The translations under genes and the position numbers were made by a program. Below, piece by piece: positions 33,495 through 42,737 of a stretch of 64,000 nucleotides of DNA. The notes under the pieces were generated by a model. The model ran no database searches, was not told the origin of the DNA, and saw nothing but the letters and a program-made list of their open reading frames with translations. This stretch comes from Oleispira sp036960605. Its GTDB lineage: Bacteria; Pseudomonadota; Gammaproteobacteria; Pseudomonadales; Oceanobacteraceae. Where the stretch lies: NCBI GenBank assembly GCA_036960605.1, contig JBALXI010000007.1, positions 80,318 through 144,317 of the forward strand. The letters are read 5' to 3'. Each line of letters begins with the position of its first letter. Position 1 is the first letter of the stretch.

Positions 33495-34562
33495 TTATAG
33501 ATTTCCCCTAACACGGTATTCGCTGGGTGTTGACCCCATATGCGTTTTGAAAAAACGCCTAAAGCTCCCTGTGTCCTTAAACCCTAATAACTGGCTAATA
33601 TCATCGTTCTCTAACTCCGAGTGCACCAAATGAAAACACGCTTCGTTTAATCGAAACTGAATAAGCTCTTTGTTAAAGCTCGTTTGGGCTAAGGATAATT
33701 TTCGCTTAAAGGAAGTCAGGCTAGTATTTAATAATGTCGCGCATTGTTCTTGGGAATACTCTTGTTGGCGAAAAATATCGTGCAGGACGTGTAACTCGCC
33801 TTTATTTGCGCCAGTATTCTCTGACCCTCCGGACTGCTGCGCTAACTGGCCTCGCAATAAAGTAATCATGCTATTGGCAGCAACCGAATTTGCGGCATGG
33901 CCAGAGTGAATTTCAGAATCGAGATAATCCTTGTGAATACATATCTGGTTGCCGTAACTTTTATCGATGCAATTCCCATGAAAGATCTTTTCTATCTCTG
34001 CTTGGGCCAGTTCTCTGTCCGATTTAATATGAATAATCAGTCCGCTGGTTTCACTTTTTAACTCTTCTTTTAAGCTGCTGAGTTGATAAATAACTTGATA
34101 GACAATGGTGAAAAAACAATCAATATATTGGGTAAGAAGTTCAGAGCGGGTAAATTCTGGATGGAGTTCTAAGATAATATGCGAGTCTGTTTCTTTCACT
34201 TCGATATAAAACAGTGCAGTGACAAGGTTCTTGTATTGAATCATTAAGTCGAGTGCTTGGCGCCATGTGCTGCAGTTCATAATCGCGAGGCTTAATAATC
34301 CATGGCTGGCCATGGTTAAGCGTTGGCCTAACTCTAGGCCCCAATGAGCATCAAGACCCTCTTTATTTAGACAGCTAGCAATCGAACTGTATTGCTGCCA
34401 GCTGATGTACAGGTCAGGTTGTTTGATATCTTCTGATGTGAGTTTGCCAGCCGCGAGCAAATCACGACTGCTGAGGCCAAACTCCATGGCCATGGAATAG
34501 AGCTGTGCAGGGTGTAAATGCCACGGAAAAACCTTGGCTTCGCAATTTATTAAATTATTCAT
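33495..34562 (-). CDS. AraC-family regulator, divergent from the molybdopterin oxidoreductase
   Basis: 355 residues with an arabinose-binding-like N-terminal domain (HWGLELGQRLTMASHGLLSLAIMNC) and a C-terminal HTH pair. The latter ends FKDTGSFRRFFKTHMGSTPSEYR. It is transcribed away from the molybdopterin enzyme gene across about 110-135 bp, so it is the probable regulator of that gene and perhaps of the 4Fe-4S gene downstream. It borders the right end of the cassette array but shows no sign of truncation by it. Confidence 0.92.
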   Translation of the reverse strand: MNNLINCEAKVFPWHLHPAQLYSMAMEFGLSSRDLLAAGKLTSEDIKQPDLYISWQQYSSIASCLNKEGLDAHWGLELGQRLTMASHGLLSLAIMNCSTWRQALDLMIQYKNLVTALFYIEVKETDSHIILELHPEFTRSELLTQYIDCFFTIVYQVIYQLSSLKEELKSETSGLIIHIKSDRELAQAEIEKIFHGNCIDKSYGNQICIHKDYLDSEIHSGHAANSVAANSMITLLRGQLAQQSGGSENTGANKGELHVLHDIFRQQEYSQEQCATLLNTSLTSFKRKLSLAQTSFNKELIQFRLNEACFHLVHSELENDDISQLLGFKDTGSFRRFFKTHMGSTPSEYRVRGNL

Positions 34563-34697
34563 GGGCTAATCTGCACGTAACCTGATTAATAACGTCTCAA
34601 TAATAGCAGTGCTTTACCGTAAGTCGTTGGCCGTAGCGTTTTTAAAGTTGGGCTGTTCTGCCTTTGTGAAAATGTGAACATCGAGCACACTGTTGAA

Positions 34698-37016
34698 ATG
34701 ATAAATACTAATGTTCAAACTAATACTCCCTTAAAACCTACCGCCTGCGTTTTGTGCTCAATGAATTGTGGCCTAAACGTCTCGGTAGAAGATAACAAAA
34801 TCAATAAAGTTGAAGCCGATAAAGAGAACCCGATTACTCAGGGGCACATCTGTAATAAGGCCTTTAGCATTGATAAATATGTGAACCATAAGCAACGCTT
34901 GAAAGCCCCGTTGAAAAAAGACGCGAAGGGTATTCAGCAAGTGGCTAAGTGGGGCGATGTATTGCCGGAAATCGGTCAGCGTTTAAAAGCCATCAAAGAG
35001 CAATACGGTGGTGACAAAATAGCGATCGCAGGTTTAGGAGGCCAAGCGAATCATTCTGATGTGCTCTACGGTTTGTCACTATTGAAGTCGTTTAACTCTC
35101 ATTGGTTTTTCAGTGCCTACGCTCAAGAAAAAACTCAGCACCATATGATTGAACGCTGGATGTTTGATTCACCGCCTCACTCTATGATTCACCCTGATCC
35201 GTGGAAAAGCGATGTACTGATTATTATCGGCTGCAACCCTTTGCATTCTAATCGGGGTTATAAAACGGCAGAGAACTTACGTGCGTTTAAAAAAGCGGAT
35301 AAACAGTTATTTGTAATAGACCCTCGTCTTTGTGAAACCGCTCGTAAAGCAGACGTTCATATTGCTCATCGACCGGGCAGTGATGTGTGGTTGTTGACGG
35401 CGATGGTTGCCATGGTGGTGCAAAATAATTGGCAAGATAAAGAATACATGTCGCAGTGGGTGATTGGGGGCGCTGAATTGGTTGAGCACTTCAACGATAT
35501 TGATATCGCTGAGCAATGTGCAAAAGCCGATGTGGATGTTGAGGCCGTTCTTGCGATGACCAAGGCTTATGCGCAAGCGGATAAAGGCAGTTTGTTTTGG
35601 GATACCGGCATTGAATGGATTCCCCATACCAGCATCGTCAGTTGGTTATTGCGAGTATTGCTGGTTATTACTGGCAATTATGGTCGTGAAGGGGGCAATG
35701 CATTGCGCCCTGGTTTTATGGCTGATGGCCATTTGTTAGAAGCGAAAGAGCCCTATGTTGCACCGGCTTCAGGCATTCGCGGAATTCCTGCGTTGGGTCC
35801 CTTTGATATGTTTTCGCCTAACTTATTGGTGGATGAAATCAATGCCGGTCATGTTCGAGCCTTGATTGTGTGTGGCGCAAATCCCTTGCGATCGTATGCC
35901 AATACGGCAGAGATGAAGAAGGCCTTTGAAAAGCTTGATCTCTTAGTGGTAATGGATACTTCGCATACCGAAACAGCTATGGCCGCCGATTATGTGTTGG
36001 CGACACCGGGTGGTTATGAGAAGTATGAGTGGAGCACGTTTGGCAGAAAATTCCCAAATCTTACTGTACATTTACGTCCGCCTGTTGTTAAGCCGACTGG
36101 GGATTTAAAAGTAGAGGCTGAAATATTTAATCAACTATTACACCATAGTGGAGGCCCTGCAAAAGCACCGAAGTGGTTAAAGCGTTTGGGTAAAAAAGGC
36201 TGGGAAAATAAATTGATTGGCCCTGCGATTATCGTCAGCGGAATGATCGCGGCGAAAGGTAATCCGGTGAAAGCATTTGTGCGCTGGGTAAACTGGGCCT
36301 ACGATGTGGTTGGGGATTCATTGCCGGCAAAACATACCGCCAGTTTGTGGTTGACTTGCCAGCTCGTTGCATTTACTCGTTATCGTCAGTTTAAAACGTT
36401 GCCTGGTTTGGAGTCTCCAACTCGTAATCCTTTTATCTTGGGTACAAAATGGTTTCGACAGATTTTGGATAACCCTAATGGCACCATTATGGCGACGCTG
36501 CCTTGGGATTGGCATTTAAAGCAGGCTCTGGGGCATAAAGATAAGAAGATTCAATTATTACCTAAGCCATTGCTGACTATTTTTAAACGTGTGGTGAATG
36601 AATCTTTTCAGACGACTGATGAATTCCCTATGTGGTTATCAGCAGGGGAGCGCAGCCCTGGCACGGCCAATACGATTATGCGTGATCCATCGTGGCGTAA
36701 GGGCCGCACAAGTCGTTGCTTACTAAAAATCAACCCAGAGGAAGCGAGTAAGTTAGGGTTAGAAAATGATGATTGGGTTGAGTTAATAACGTCTGCTGGG
36801 CAAGCGAAGCTGCAAGTTATTTTAGATTCTGCAATGCGTCATGATAATGTTTCTATCCCGAATGGTTTAGGATTGTTATACCCTGATGATGAAGGGGAAC
36901 TTAAACCGTTTGGTATTAATCCTAATGATTTAACGGACTATCGCTGGCGTGATGAATTAACCGGTATTCCCGCGCATAAAACGGTTCCTTGTAGGCTCGT
37001 TAAGTGTGAAGAGTGA
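34698..37016 (+). CDS. Molybdopterin-dependent oxidoreductase
   Basis: A large Mo/W-bis-MGD enzyme of 772 residues. The N terminus carries the 4Fe-4S motif C-x2-C-x3-C-x27-C (ACVLCSMNCGLNV … GHICNKAF). Molybdopterin domains follow (IAGLGGQANHSD, IIIGCNPLHSNRGY, DPRLCETARKADVHIAHRPGSD) and a molydopterin-dinucleotide-binding C terminus (GRTSRCLLKINPEEASKLGL … WVELITSAGQAKLQV). No Tat signal, so cytoplasmic. It resembles formate dehydrogenase/nitrate reductase relatives, but the substrate is unassigned. ATG 34698 is chosen; GTG 34674 is an in-frame alternative. A LysR gene follows 34 bp later. Confidence 0.88.
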   Translation: MINTNVQTNTPLKPTACVLCSMNCGLNVSVEDNKINKVEADKENPITQGHICNKAFSIDKYVNHKQRLKAPLKKDAKGIQQVAKWGDVLPEIGQRLKAIKEQYGGDKIAIAGLGGQANHSDVLYGLSLLKSFNSHWFFSAYAQEKTQHHMIERWMFDSPPHSMIHPDPWKSDVLIIIGCNPLHSNRGYKTAENLRAFKKADKQLFVIDPRLCETARKADVHIAHRPGSDVWLLTAMVAMVVQNNWQDKEYMSQWVIGGAELVEHFNDIDIAEQCAKADVDVEAVLAMTKAYAQADKGSLFWDTGIEWIPHTSIVSWLLRVLLVITGNYGREGGNALRPGFMADGHLLEAKEPYVAPASGIRGIPALGPFDMFSPNLLVDEINAGHVRALIVCGANPLRSYANTAEMKKAFEKLDLLVVMDTSHTETAMAADYVLATPGGYEKYEWSTFGRKFPNLTVHLRPPVVKPTGDLKVEAEIFNQLLHHSGGPAKAPKWLKRLGKKGWENKLIGPAIIVSGMIAAKGNPVKAFVRWVNWAYDVVGDSLPAKHTASLWLTCQLVAFTRYRQFKTLPGLESPTRNPFILGTKWFRQILDNPNGTIMATLPWDWHLKQALGHKDKKIQLLPKPLLTIFKRVVNESFQTTDEFPMWLSAGERSPGTANTIMRDPSWRKGRTSRCLLKINPEEASKLGLENDDWVELITSAGQAKLQVILDSAMRHDNVSIPNGLGLLYPDDEGELKPFGINPNDLTDYRWRDELTGIPAHKTVPCRLVKCEE

Positions 37017-37050
37017 ATATAAAGTGTGATGCTTAAAGTAAGGTGATGAT

Positions 37051-37956
37051 GTGGGTCATGATTTAAATGCGTTAAAGAGCTTGTTTGTATTGTATCGAGA
37101 ACGCAGCGTCACAAAAGCGGCTCAGGTGATGGGGGTAACTCAACCCTCTATGAGCCGTGTACTAAATAAATTGCGGAACGAATACGACGATCGTTTATTT
37201 GTAAGAGAAAAAGATAGCTTGGTGCCAACCCCGAAAGCTGATTTATTAGTTACTAAGCTTGCACCGTTGTTTGAACAAATAGACTTAGCAATGGATTGCG
37301 CTGTGCCTATGCAACCACAAAGTGTGACGGGGAAGTTTTGTTTTTCTGCCCCTGACTTTATTAGTAAATTCTCTATGGAGAATTTGCCTTCAGGTATTTT
37401 AAGCACGACTCCAAAAATAGAATTTTCTTATCGCTATTGGTCGATTGATTTAATCGATCAGTTAAAAGCCGGGGATGTTGATTTAGCCTTTGGCTATTTT
37501 CCTGAATGCCCCAACCACATTAAAAAATACACAATTAGCGAAGATGAGTTCGTATTGGTGCATCGTCCAGATCATGGTTTGGCGAGCAGTGTCACAATAG
37601 AAAACTTATTGGAATATCCGCATATATCGATTCGGGACTCTGGTTTCTCTGATGAGTTTTTTGATAAAGCTTTAATGGCTAAGGGCGTTCGTCGACAAAA
37701 TGTGGTGACAACCCCTGATATTGCGGCGGCATTTTCTTTGTTAATGAAATCTGATTGTCTAATGGTTGCTCCTGCAGGGCTTGCGCGATATTTATGCCCG
37801 CAAGCAATTCAGCACAAGTTACCGACGGGTGACAAAGGCTTTGAATACAGTTTGTATTGGGGGGCGATTAAAGACCAAGATAAGCTGCATCAATATATTC
37901 GAAATATCATTACCGCGACTTTCAAAGAGCATTGGCCAATGACTATTTCTGATTAA
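37051..37956 (+). CDS. LysR-family transcription regulator
   Basis: 301 residues. Winged HTH at residues about 5-64 (LKSLFVLYRERSVTKAAQVMGVTQPSMSRVLNKLR) and a LysR substrate-binding domain. The start is GTG 37051, with AAGGTGAT just upstream; in-frame ATGs are absent near the HTH. It lies 34 bp after the oxidoreductase and 111 bp before the 4Fe-4S gene on the same strand. It may therefore be co-transcribed with the former, an unusual place for a LysR gene, which is more often divergent from its target. Confidence 0.92.
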   Translation: MGHDLNALKSLFVLYRERSVTKAAQVMGVTQPSMSRVLNKLRNEYDDRLFVREKDSLVPTPKADLLVTKLAPLFEQIDLAMDCAVPMQPQSVTGKFCFSAPDFISKFSMENLPSGILSTTPKIEFSYRYWSIDLIDQLKAGDVDLAFGYFPECPNHIKKYTISEDEFVLVHRPDHGLASSVTIENLLEYPHISIRDSGFSDEFFDKALMAKGVRRQNVVTTPDIAAAFSLLMKSDCLMVAPAGLARYLCPQAIQHKLPTGDKGFEYSLYWGAIKDQDKLHQYIRNIITATFKEHWPMTISD

Positions 37957-38067
37957 TGGCTCTATTTGATTTTTGCATATTCCATATAGCCAGAAGCTAT
38001 TCGTTCGACTCTGCCATTTTCGTTAAAGTTTATTGTGTAAAAACAATAAAATAATAATGAAAATAGC

Positions 38068-39195
38068 GTGGTTGAATCTATGGGTTTTTGGATCGGTAAG
38101 TTAACAGATAAGGGCTATCAGTCTCCTTGGATCTATCGCGTATTAAAACCTAAGACCTCAGGTAATCAGGTTAATGGATTAGGCGAAGAAGAACTTCGCC
38201 AGCCCAGCCCGATCTTATGGCACCGACTGAAGTTTATTCGTCACCGCTTGGTGCAGCTATTATTCCAATCTCGATTTCGCCCTAGAATTCTTTTGCGCCA
38301 TTTTGATATGGCGATTCATTTTATCAAGATGAAGCGAGCAAAAAAGAAACTGAAGAAAGCTCTGCCAAACCCGAATGTTCAAGACTTAGGTAATGATGCT
38401 ACGACCATCATTAAAGACTTATGCATTGCTCAGGGTGCTGAAACCGTTGGGGTGACTAAGATGCGCCCTGAATGGATGTTTGAGGGTTATGAATTACCTG
38501 CATGGGCTCAAGAGGCGCTGAATGAGGATAAATTGCACCTCGTTATTATGGCGGTTCAGCATGAGAAGGAGAGCTTTGAGTCTTCACCGAGTTGGGCATT
38601 TTCTAAAGAAATAGCGAATCAATACAATCAAGGTTCGGATATCGCAATCTTTGTTGCTAATTGGATTTTAGAGAAAGGCTATCGAGCTTATGGCCATGGT
38701 GGACCAGAAGCGGGGGAGTTTACTTTAACTCCAGCAGCGATTGAGGCTGGATTAGGTGAGTTAGGGAAGCATGGCTCTTTAATTAATCCAAAGCTCGGCG
38801 CTAATTTCCGCATCGCCTGTGTTTACACCACGTTAGAGTTAGAAACTAACAATGCCGCTGAGTTTGGCATTGATGACTTTTGCATGCGTTGCCAAATATG
38901 TACTCGTGAGTGCCCACCTGATGCTATCAGTGATGGCAAGAAAATGGTTCGGGGTATTGAGAAGTTCTATGTCGATTTTGATAAGTGCTTTCCATACATG
39001 ACTGATAACTATGGTTGCGGCATTTGTCTTAGAGTATGCCCTTGGTCGCAAGAGAATATTGTAGAGAAGGTCTTTCGAAAGCAGCAAAAACGCTTGTTTG
39101 GCAATGTGATTGATAAGGATGTTATTGCGATTGATGCGACCGTGTATCAATCAACTACTGTCAATTTACCTATCTTTCAGCCATCGGATGGCTGA
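38068..39195 (+). CDS. 4Fe-4S oxidoreductase, reductive-dehalogenase/QueG-like domain
   Basis: 375 residues. The central part (about 110-265) resembles the catalytic region of reductive dehalogenases and epoxyqueuosine reductase (IIKDLCIAQGAETVGVTKMRPEWMF; GHGGPEAGEFTLTPAAIEAGLGELGKHGSLI). It lacks the Tat signal of respiratory dehalogenases. Two ferredoxin-type clusters follow: CMRCQICTRECPPDA and YGCGICLRVCPWS. It probably transfers electrons to a corrinoid or flavin partner; the substrate is unknown. The first 100 residues are basic and may associate with membranes. GTG 38068 or ATG 38080 is the start; neither has a strong ribosome-binding site. Confidence 0.78.
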   Translation: MVESMGFWIGKLTDKGYQSPWIYRVLKPKTSGNQVNGLGEEELRQPSPILWHRLKFIRHRLVQLLFQSRFRPRILLRHFDMAIHFIKMKRAKKKLKKALPNPNVQDLGNDATTIIKDLCIAQGAETVGVTKMRPEWMFEGYELPAWAQEALNEDKLHLVIMAVQHEKESFESSPSWAFSKEIANQYNQGSDIAIFVANWILEKGYRAYGHGGPEAGEFTLTPAAIEAGLGELGKHGSLINPKLGANFRIACVYTTLELETNNAAEFGIDDFCMRCQICTRECPPDAISDGKKMVRGIEKFYVDFDKCFPYMTDNYGCGICLRVCPWSQENIVEKVFRKQQKRLFGNVIDKDVIAIDATVYQSTTVNLPIFQPSDG

Positions 39196-39270
39196 TCTCG
39201 CAGTAATTGAGGGTAAAAGTTCATACTGAATTATGTTCTGAAGAGCATTGATAATATATTTAATATTTAT

Positions 39271-40173
39271 CTACCCTTCTTTTAAACCTGCACTTAAAAA
39301 ATCAATGACTATTTTATTGATAGGGTTTCTTTTACCTTGTGCGTGATAAATTAACGAGAGATAAAAATCATCTATTGAGTATTCTGGGAGTATCTCAACT
39401 AAGTCTCCTTTCTGAATGGCTTCATTTACAAAAAAATCAGGAAGTTGTGCGATACCTAAATCGGATTCACATAAGTCAGCTGTCATCTCACCACTGTTGA
39501 CTTCAAATGGGCCGTTAATCGCAATAGTTTGAACTTTATTATTACTCTTAGGCTTCAGGTCTTTAAAGTGCCAACGGTGGGCGTTAGCAATTGAAGAGTC
39601 TATCAAGCAGTTATGCCGATTCAGGCTATCAGGACTGTGGGGCACGCCATGCTTCTCTATGTATCTGGGGCTAGCAACTAATTTTAAGCTGATCTCATTT
39701 AACTTTTTTGCAATGAAGTTGGAATCCGGTAAGCGTGAAACTCTTAATGCAATATCAAAGCCTTCATCGACTAGATCATTGAATAGATTGTTCAGGACTA
39801 ATTTTATTTGAATCCCCGGATATTCTTGGTGAAACTCCTTGAGTAAAGGGCCGATCAGTTTTGTACCTAAAAAGACAGGAGCGGCTATTAAAACCCTTCC
39901 CGTGAGGTTTTTGTTTTCTATGCTCGCGGGGCTTTCTAGTTCACTGACCTGATCGAGTATCTGCTGCATTTTGTCTAAGTAATCTTTGCCTTCTTGGGTC
40001 AGCGATAAGCTGCGAGTCGATCGGTAAAGCAACTTTCGTCCTAACCAGCTCTCAAGCTCATTAATATTCTTGCTGATCACCGAATTAGCGACTCCCAATT
40101 CTCGTGCAACCGCTGACATAGAGCCTTGTTTAGCAACGGCGGCAAAAATCGCCATGGCTTTAAGCTGATTCAT
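39271..40173 (-). CDS. LysR-family regulator of the divergent detoxification operon
   Basis: 300 residues. HTH domain at the N terminus (MAIFAAVAKQGSMSAVARELGVANSVISKNINELESWLGRKLL) and a substrate-binding domain. ATG 40173 lies 103 bp from the start of the divergent gene at 40276, the classical layout for a LysR activator of an adjacent operon. The intergenic space would hold the operator. Members of this CrgA/PecT-like group respond to aromatic or electrophilic compounds, fitting the GST and reductase genes across the gap; the ligand is inferred. Confidence 0.93.
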   Translation of the reverse strand: MNQLKAMAIFAAVAKQGSMSAVARELGVANSVISKNINELESWLGRKLLYRSTRSLSLTQEGKDYLDKMQQILDQVSELESPASIENKNLTGRVLIAAPVFLGTKLIGPLLKEFHQEYPGIQIKLVLNNLFNDLVDEGFDIALRVSRLPDSNFIAKKLNEISLKLVASPRYIEKHGVPHSPDSLNRHNCLIDSSIANAHRWHFKDLKPKSNNKVQTIAINGPFEVNSGEMTADLCESDLGIAQLPDFFVNEAIQKGDLVEILPEYSIDDFYLSLIYHAQGKRNPINKIVIDFLSAGLKEG

Positions 40174-40275
40174 ATTATTCTCAAATTAGAAAAAGTAATT
40201 TTTCATTTTGCTCTGTTCTGTATCAAATGCAAGTGGCATAGACTGGTTTCAGTCAGCAATAAAGAGGAAAAGATC

Positions 40276-40779
40276 ATGAGCAACTTACAGACGAGAAATT
40301 TGGACAACATGCCCGTGCGAACTGGGGAAAAGCCAGCGACGAATCCTGTGCCTCCTCATCTGCAGTATGACCAGCATAGCCCTAGGGATATTTATAAAAG
40401 TTTGGCGGATTGGATGTTTGGGTCGTTCCCTAAGTCTCGTGAACACGAAACTCTAATTTCTGTGCCTAGCAGCCGAGCGATGTGGCTGCATGAGTCGGTT
40501 AAGCCAACTCCGCCAGAGGGCTTTATGCCGCCAGCCCATAGCCGTGAATTCGCTCACTTGCATAAAGATGGCAGCATTCACGTTTGTTTACCCGATGAGG
40601 ATGTAGAGGCTGTACTAAAAGCTAAATGGGGAGAGGTTCATCCGTACAAGCATATGGGGGTAAACGAAATATTAGTTTATGCGCCACAAAATGAAGAAGA
40701 AATGAAAGTTATGCAGGATGTGATTATTGCGTCTTACGAATTTGTCACGGGCGAAGTCTATTCACCACAAGGTGCATAG
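40276..40779 (+). CDS. DUF5519 / luciferase-domain-like protein
   Basis: 167 residues. It resembles the small DUF5519 (luciferase-domain) family: SSRAMWLHESVKP, EFAHLHKDGSIHVCLP and KWGEVHPYKHMGVNEILVYAPQNEEE line up with the family's HxH-like conserved His and C-terminal strand. No signal peptide. A longer upstream frame to 40126 runs over the LysR promoter and is not needed: AAGAGGAAAA precedes ATG 40276. First gene of an apparent operon with the FMN reductase. Biochemical role unknown. Confidence 0.65.
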   Translation: MSNLQTRNLDNMPVRTGEKPATNPVPPHLQYDQHSPRDIYKSLADWMFGSFPKSREHETLISVPSSRAMWLHESVKPTPPEGFMPPAHSREFAHLHKDGSIHVCLPDEDVEAVLKAKWGEVHPYKHMGVNEILVYAPQNEEEMKVMQDVIIASYEFVTGEVYSPQGA

Positions 40780-40788
40780 CGCCTTTTT
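40769..40788 (+). terminator. Weak terminator or attenuator inside the operon
   Basis: A 7-bp stem with one U-G wobble (40769-40775 with 40779-40785) includes the stop codon and is followed by Ts. It may partly reduce transcription into the downstream genes. Confidence 0.35.
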
Positions 40789-40856
40789 AGAACAGTTTTT
40801 AGAGCTTCGGTTGAGCTATTTATTAGCGAAATACATTATTAAAGTGAGGATGGAAA

Positions 40857-41402
40857 ATGACTAAAAAAGTAATCGCATTTTCAGGTAGCAATAGCAGTCA
40901 GTCAATTAATCAGGCCTTAGTCAAGATTGCTGCATCCAAATTGAAGGATGCAGAGGTGACTATTATCAGCCTGCAGGATTATGAATTGCCTCTTTATAGC
41001 CAAGACCTAGAGCAAAATGAAGGTTTTCCCGATAAAGCGAAAGAACTGAAAGCATTAATCGTTGAGCATGATGCATTGATCATTGCATCACCTGAACATA
41101 ACGGTTCAATGCCAGCAGTATTCAAAAATACAATTGATTGGCTGTCTCGCATGGTTGAACCCATGCAGCCATTCTTTGGTGATGAGAAAAAATCTGTTTT
41201 GCTATTAAGCACTTCGCCGGGGCCTACAGGTGGAAAAAACGGACTGGCACACTTAGCGAGCTTAATGCCTTGGTGGGGTGGCGATGTGAAAGCGACATAC
41301 AGTCTAGGTAGTTTTTATGATCATTTCCTTGAAGGTAAATTGAGTTCGGGTATAGATCACGAATTGACGCTGGTGGTTGATGAATTCGTTAGAGAATTAT
41401 AA
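40857..41402 (+). CDS. NADPH-dependent FMN reductase
   Basis: 181 residues, flavodoxin-like fold. The phosphate-binding motif FSGSNSSQSINQALVKIA near the N terminus and the conserved SPEHNGSMPAVFKNTIDWLSR (FMN_red family, reductases of quinones, chromate or azo dyes) are visible. GGATGG before ATG 40857 is a weak ribosome-binding site. Second gene of the LysR-controlled cluster, with an MFS exporter and a GST following, which supports a role in quinone or xenobiotic detoxification. Confidence 0.9.
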   Translation: MTKKVIAFSGSNSSQSINQALVKIAASKLKDAEVTIISLQDYELPLYSQDLEQNEGFPDKAKELKALIVEHDALIIASPEHNGSMPAVFKNTIDWLSRMVEPMQPFFGDEKKSVLLLSTSPGPTGGKNGLAHLASLMPWWGGDVKATYSLGSFYDHFLEGKLSSGIDHELTLVVDEFVREL

Positions 41403-41525
41403 TTATTGAGTTAGCAGGTGCTAATTTTCTTTCTATTTAGATCGCTGAATTTTATTTCAATGATTGAATTGAATTTAGTGATCTAAAACTTTATAGAATT
41501 TAGTCCGTTATATTAGGTGTAAAGC

Positions 41526-42719
41526 ATGAAGAATAAATTTATTTTTTTAGTCGCCTTTTTAATGTCATTTGCGGCACTGGCGATTGACATGATTATGCCG
41601 GCATTAGGGAGTATTAAATCAAGCCTTGGCATACAAAGTGATAATGATACACAACTGATTATTTCGATAGTATTTTTAGGTATGTCTTTTGGGATTTTAT
41701 TTTACGGTCCTCTATCTGATGCCTTCGGTCGTAAAAAATCGCTATATTTAGGAATCTCTTTATTTGTAATGGGAGGGATAGTTTCTTATACCTCCCAAAG
41801 CTTGGAAATGATACTGGTTGGTCAATTTTTACAAGGTTTTGGCGCAGCAGCGTGTCGAGTGGTTTCTCTAGCAATGATACGCGATAGATTCAGTGGCGCA
41901 GAGATGGGGAAGATTATGTCTCTAATCATGATGATTTTTATTATTGTCCCAGCTATTGCCCCCTCATTGGGCCAGTTCGTTTTATATTACTATGAATGGC
42001 AGACCATTTTTGCACTGCTGATTGCTTTAGGTGTTTTAGGGATGGTTCTCTTGAAATTCATGCAAGAGGAAACACTGCCTGTTGAAAATCGTATTCCATT
42101 TTCATTCTCTAATATTGTTAGTGGCATAAAAGAAACATTGAAGAATCCTATTTCACGAGCTTATGCACTGGCTTCAGGTTTCATCTTTGGTGCCTTTGTT
42201 GGTTACTTGAGTTCTGCACAACAAATACTGCAAATTCAATATGAACTAGGAAACCAGTTTGCCTATTATTTTGGTGGCTTAGCTTTGTTCATTGGACTTT
42301 CTTCTTTTGTGAATTCTCAATTAATAGGGCGCTATGGTATGGCCCAGCTAGCGAACATGTCTCTGATGTTTATGACTGCATTTTCGGCTTTATATCTTCT
42401 CGTTTTAAGTGTATCGGGAGGAGAGTCTTCGTTAGTTATTTTCTTAATCTATCTTGGCTCCATTTTCTTGTTGATGGGGACCTTGTTCGGGAACTTGAAT
42501 GCGCTCGCCATTGAGCCATTAGGGCATATCGCAGGTATTGCTAATTCAGTGATTGGGTCACTGCAGACATTCATCTCTGTTGGTATTGGTGGAGCCGTTG
42601 GGCAGCTCTATTCGGGTGATGTATACCCGCTGGTATCCGCTTTTTTTATTATGAGCCTATTGTCTCTTGCTGTTATTCGGCTCTCAACAGCCAACGCTGC
42701 ATCCAGATTACGTCAGTAA
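41526..42719 (+). CDS. Bcr/CflA-type MFS exporter
   Basis: 397 residues with twelve expected transmembrane helices. The DHA1/Bcr-CflA motif FYGPLSDAFGRKKSLYLG follows helix 2 and FGAAACRVVSLAMIRDRFSG is the family's helix 4 signature. Exporters of this type remove antibiotics, dipeptides or small organic compounds by proton antiport. The gene lies in the LysR-linked cluster, 18 bp before the GST gene, suggesting removal of the compound handled by the reductase and transferase. The substrate is unknown. Confidence 0.9.
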   Translation: MKNKFIFLVAFLMSFAALAIDMIMPALGSIKSSLGIQSDNDTQLIISIVFLGMSFGILFYGPLSDAFGRKKSLYLGISLFVMGGIVSYTSQSLEMILVGQFLQGFGAAACRVVSLAMIRDRFSGAEMGKIMSLIMMIFIIVPAIAPSLGQFVLYYYEWQTIFALLIALGVLGMVLLKFMQEETLPVENRIPFSFSNIVSGIKETLKNPISRAYALASGFIFGAFVGYLSSAQQILQIQYELGNQFAYYFGGLALFIGLSSFVNSQLIGRYGMAQLANMSLMFMTAFSALYLLVLSVSGGESSLVIFLIYLGSIFLLMGTLFGNLNALAIEPLGHIAGIANSVIGSLQTFISVGIGGAVGQLYSGDVYPLVSAFFIMSLLSLAVIRLSTANAASRLRQ

Positions 42720-42737
42720 CATAAAAGGTGAAATGAC

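Noticed and set aside
38068..39195. Respiratory reductive dehalogenase (RdhA)
   Set aside because: It lacks a Tat signal, an RdhB anchor gene and a visible corrinoid-binding region; only the core and 4Fe-4S part are similar.
40126..40275. Extended N terminus of the DUF5519 protein
   Set aside because: It runs across the LysR promoter; a good ribosome-binding site and the homology support ATG 40276.
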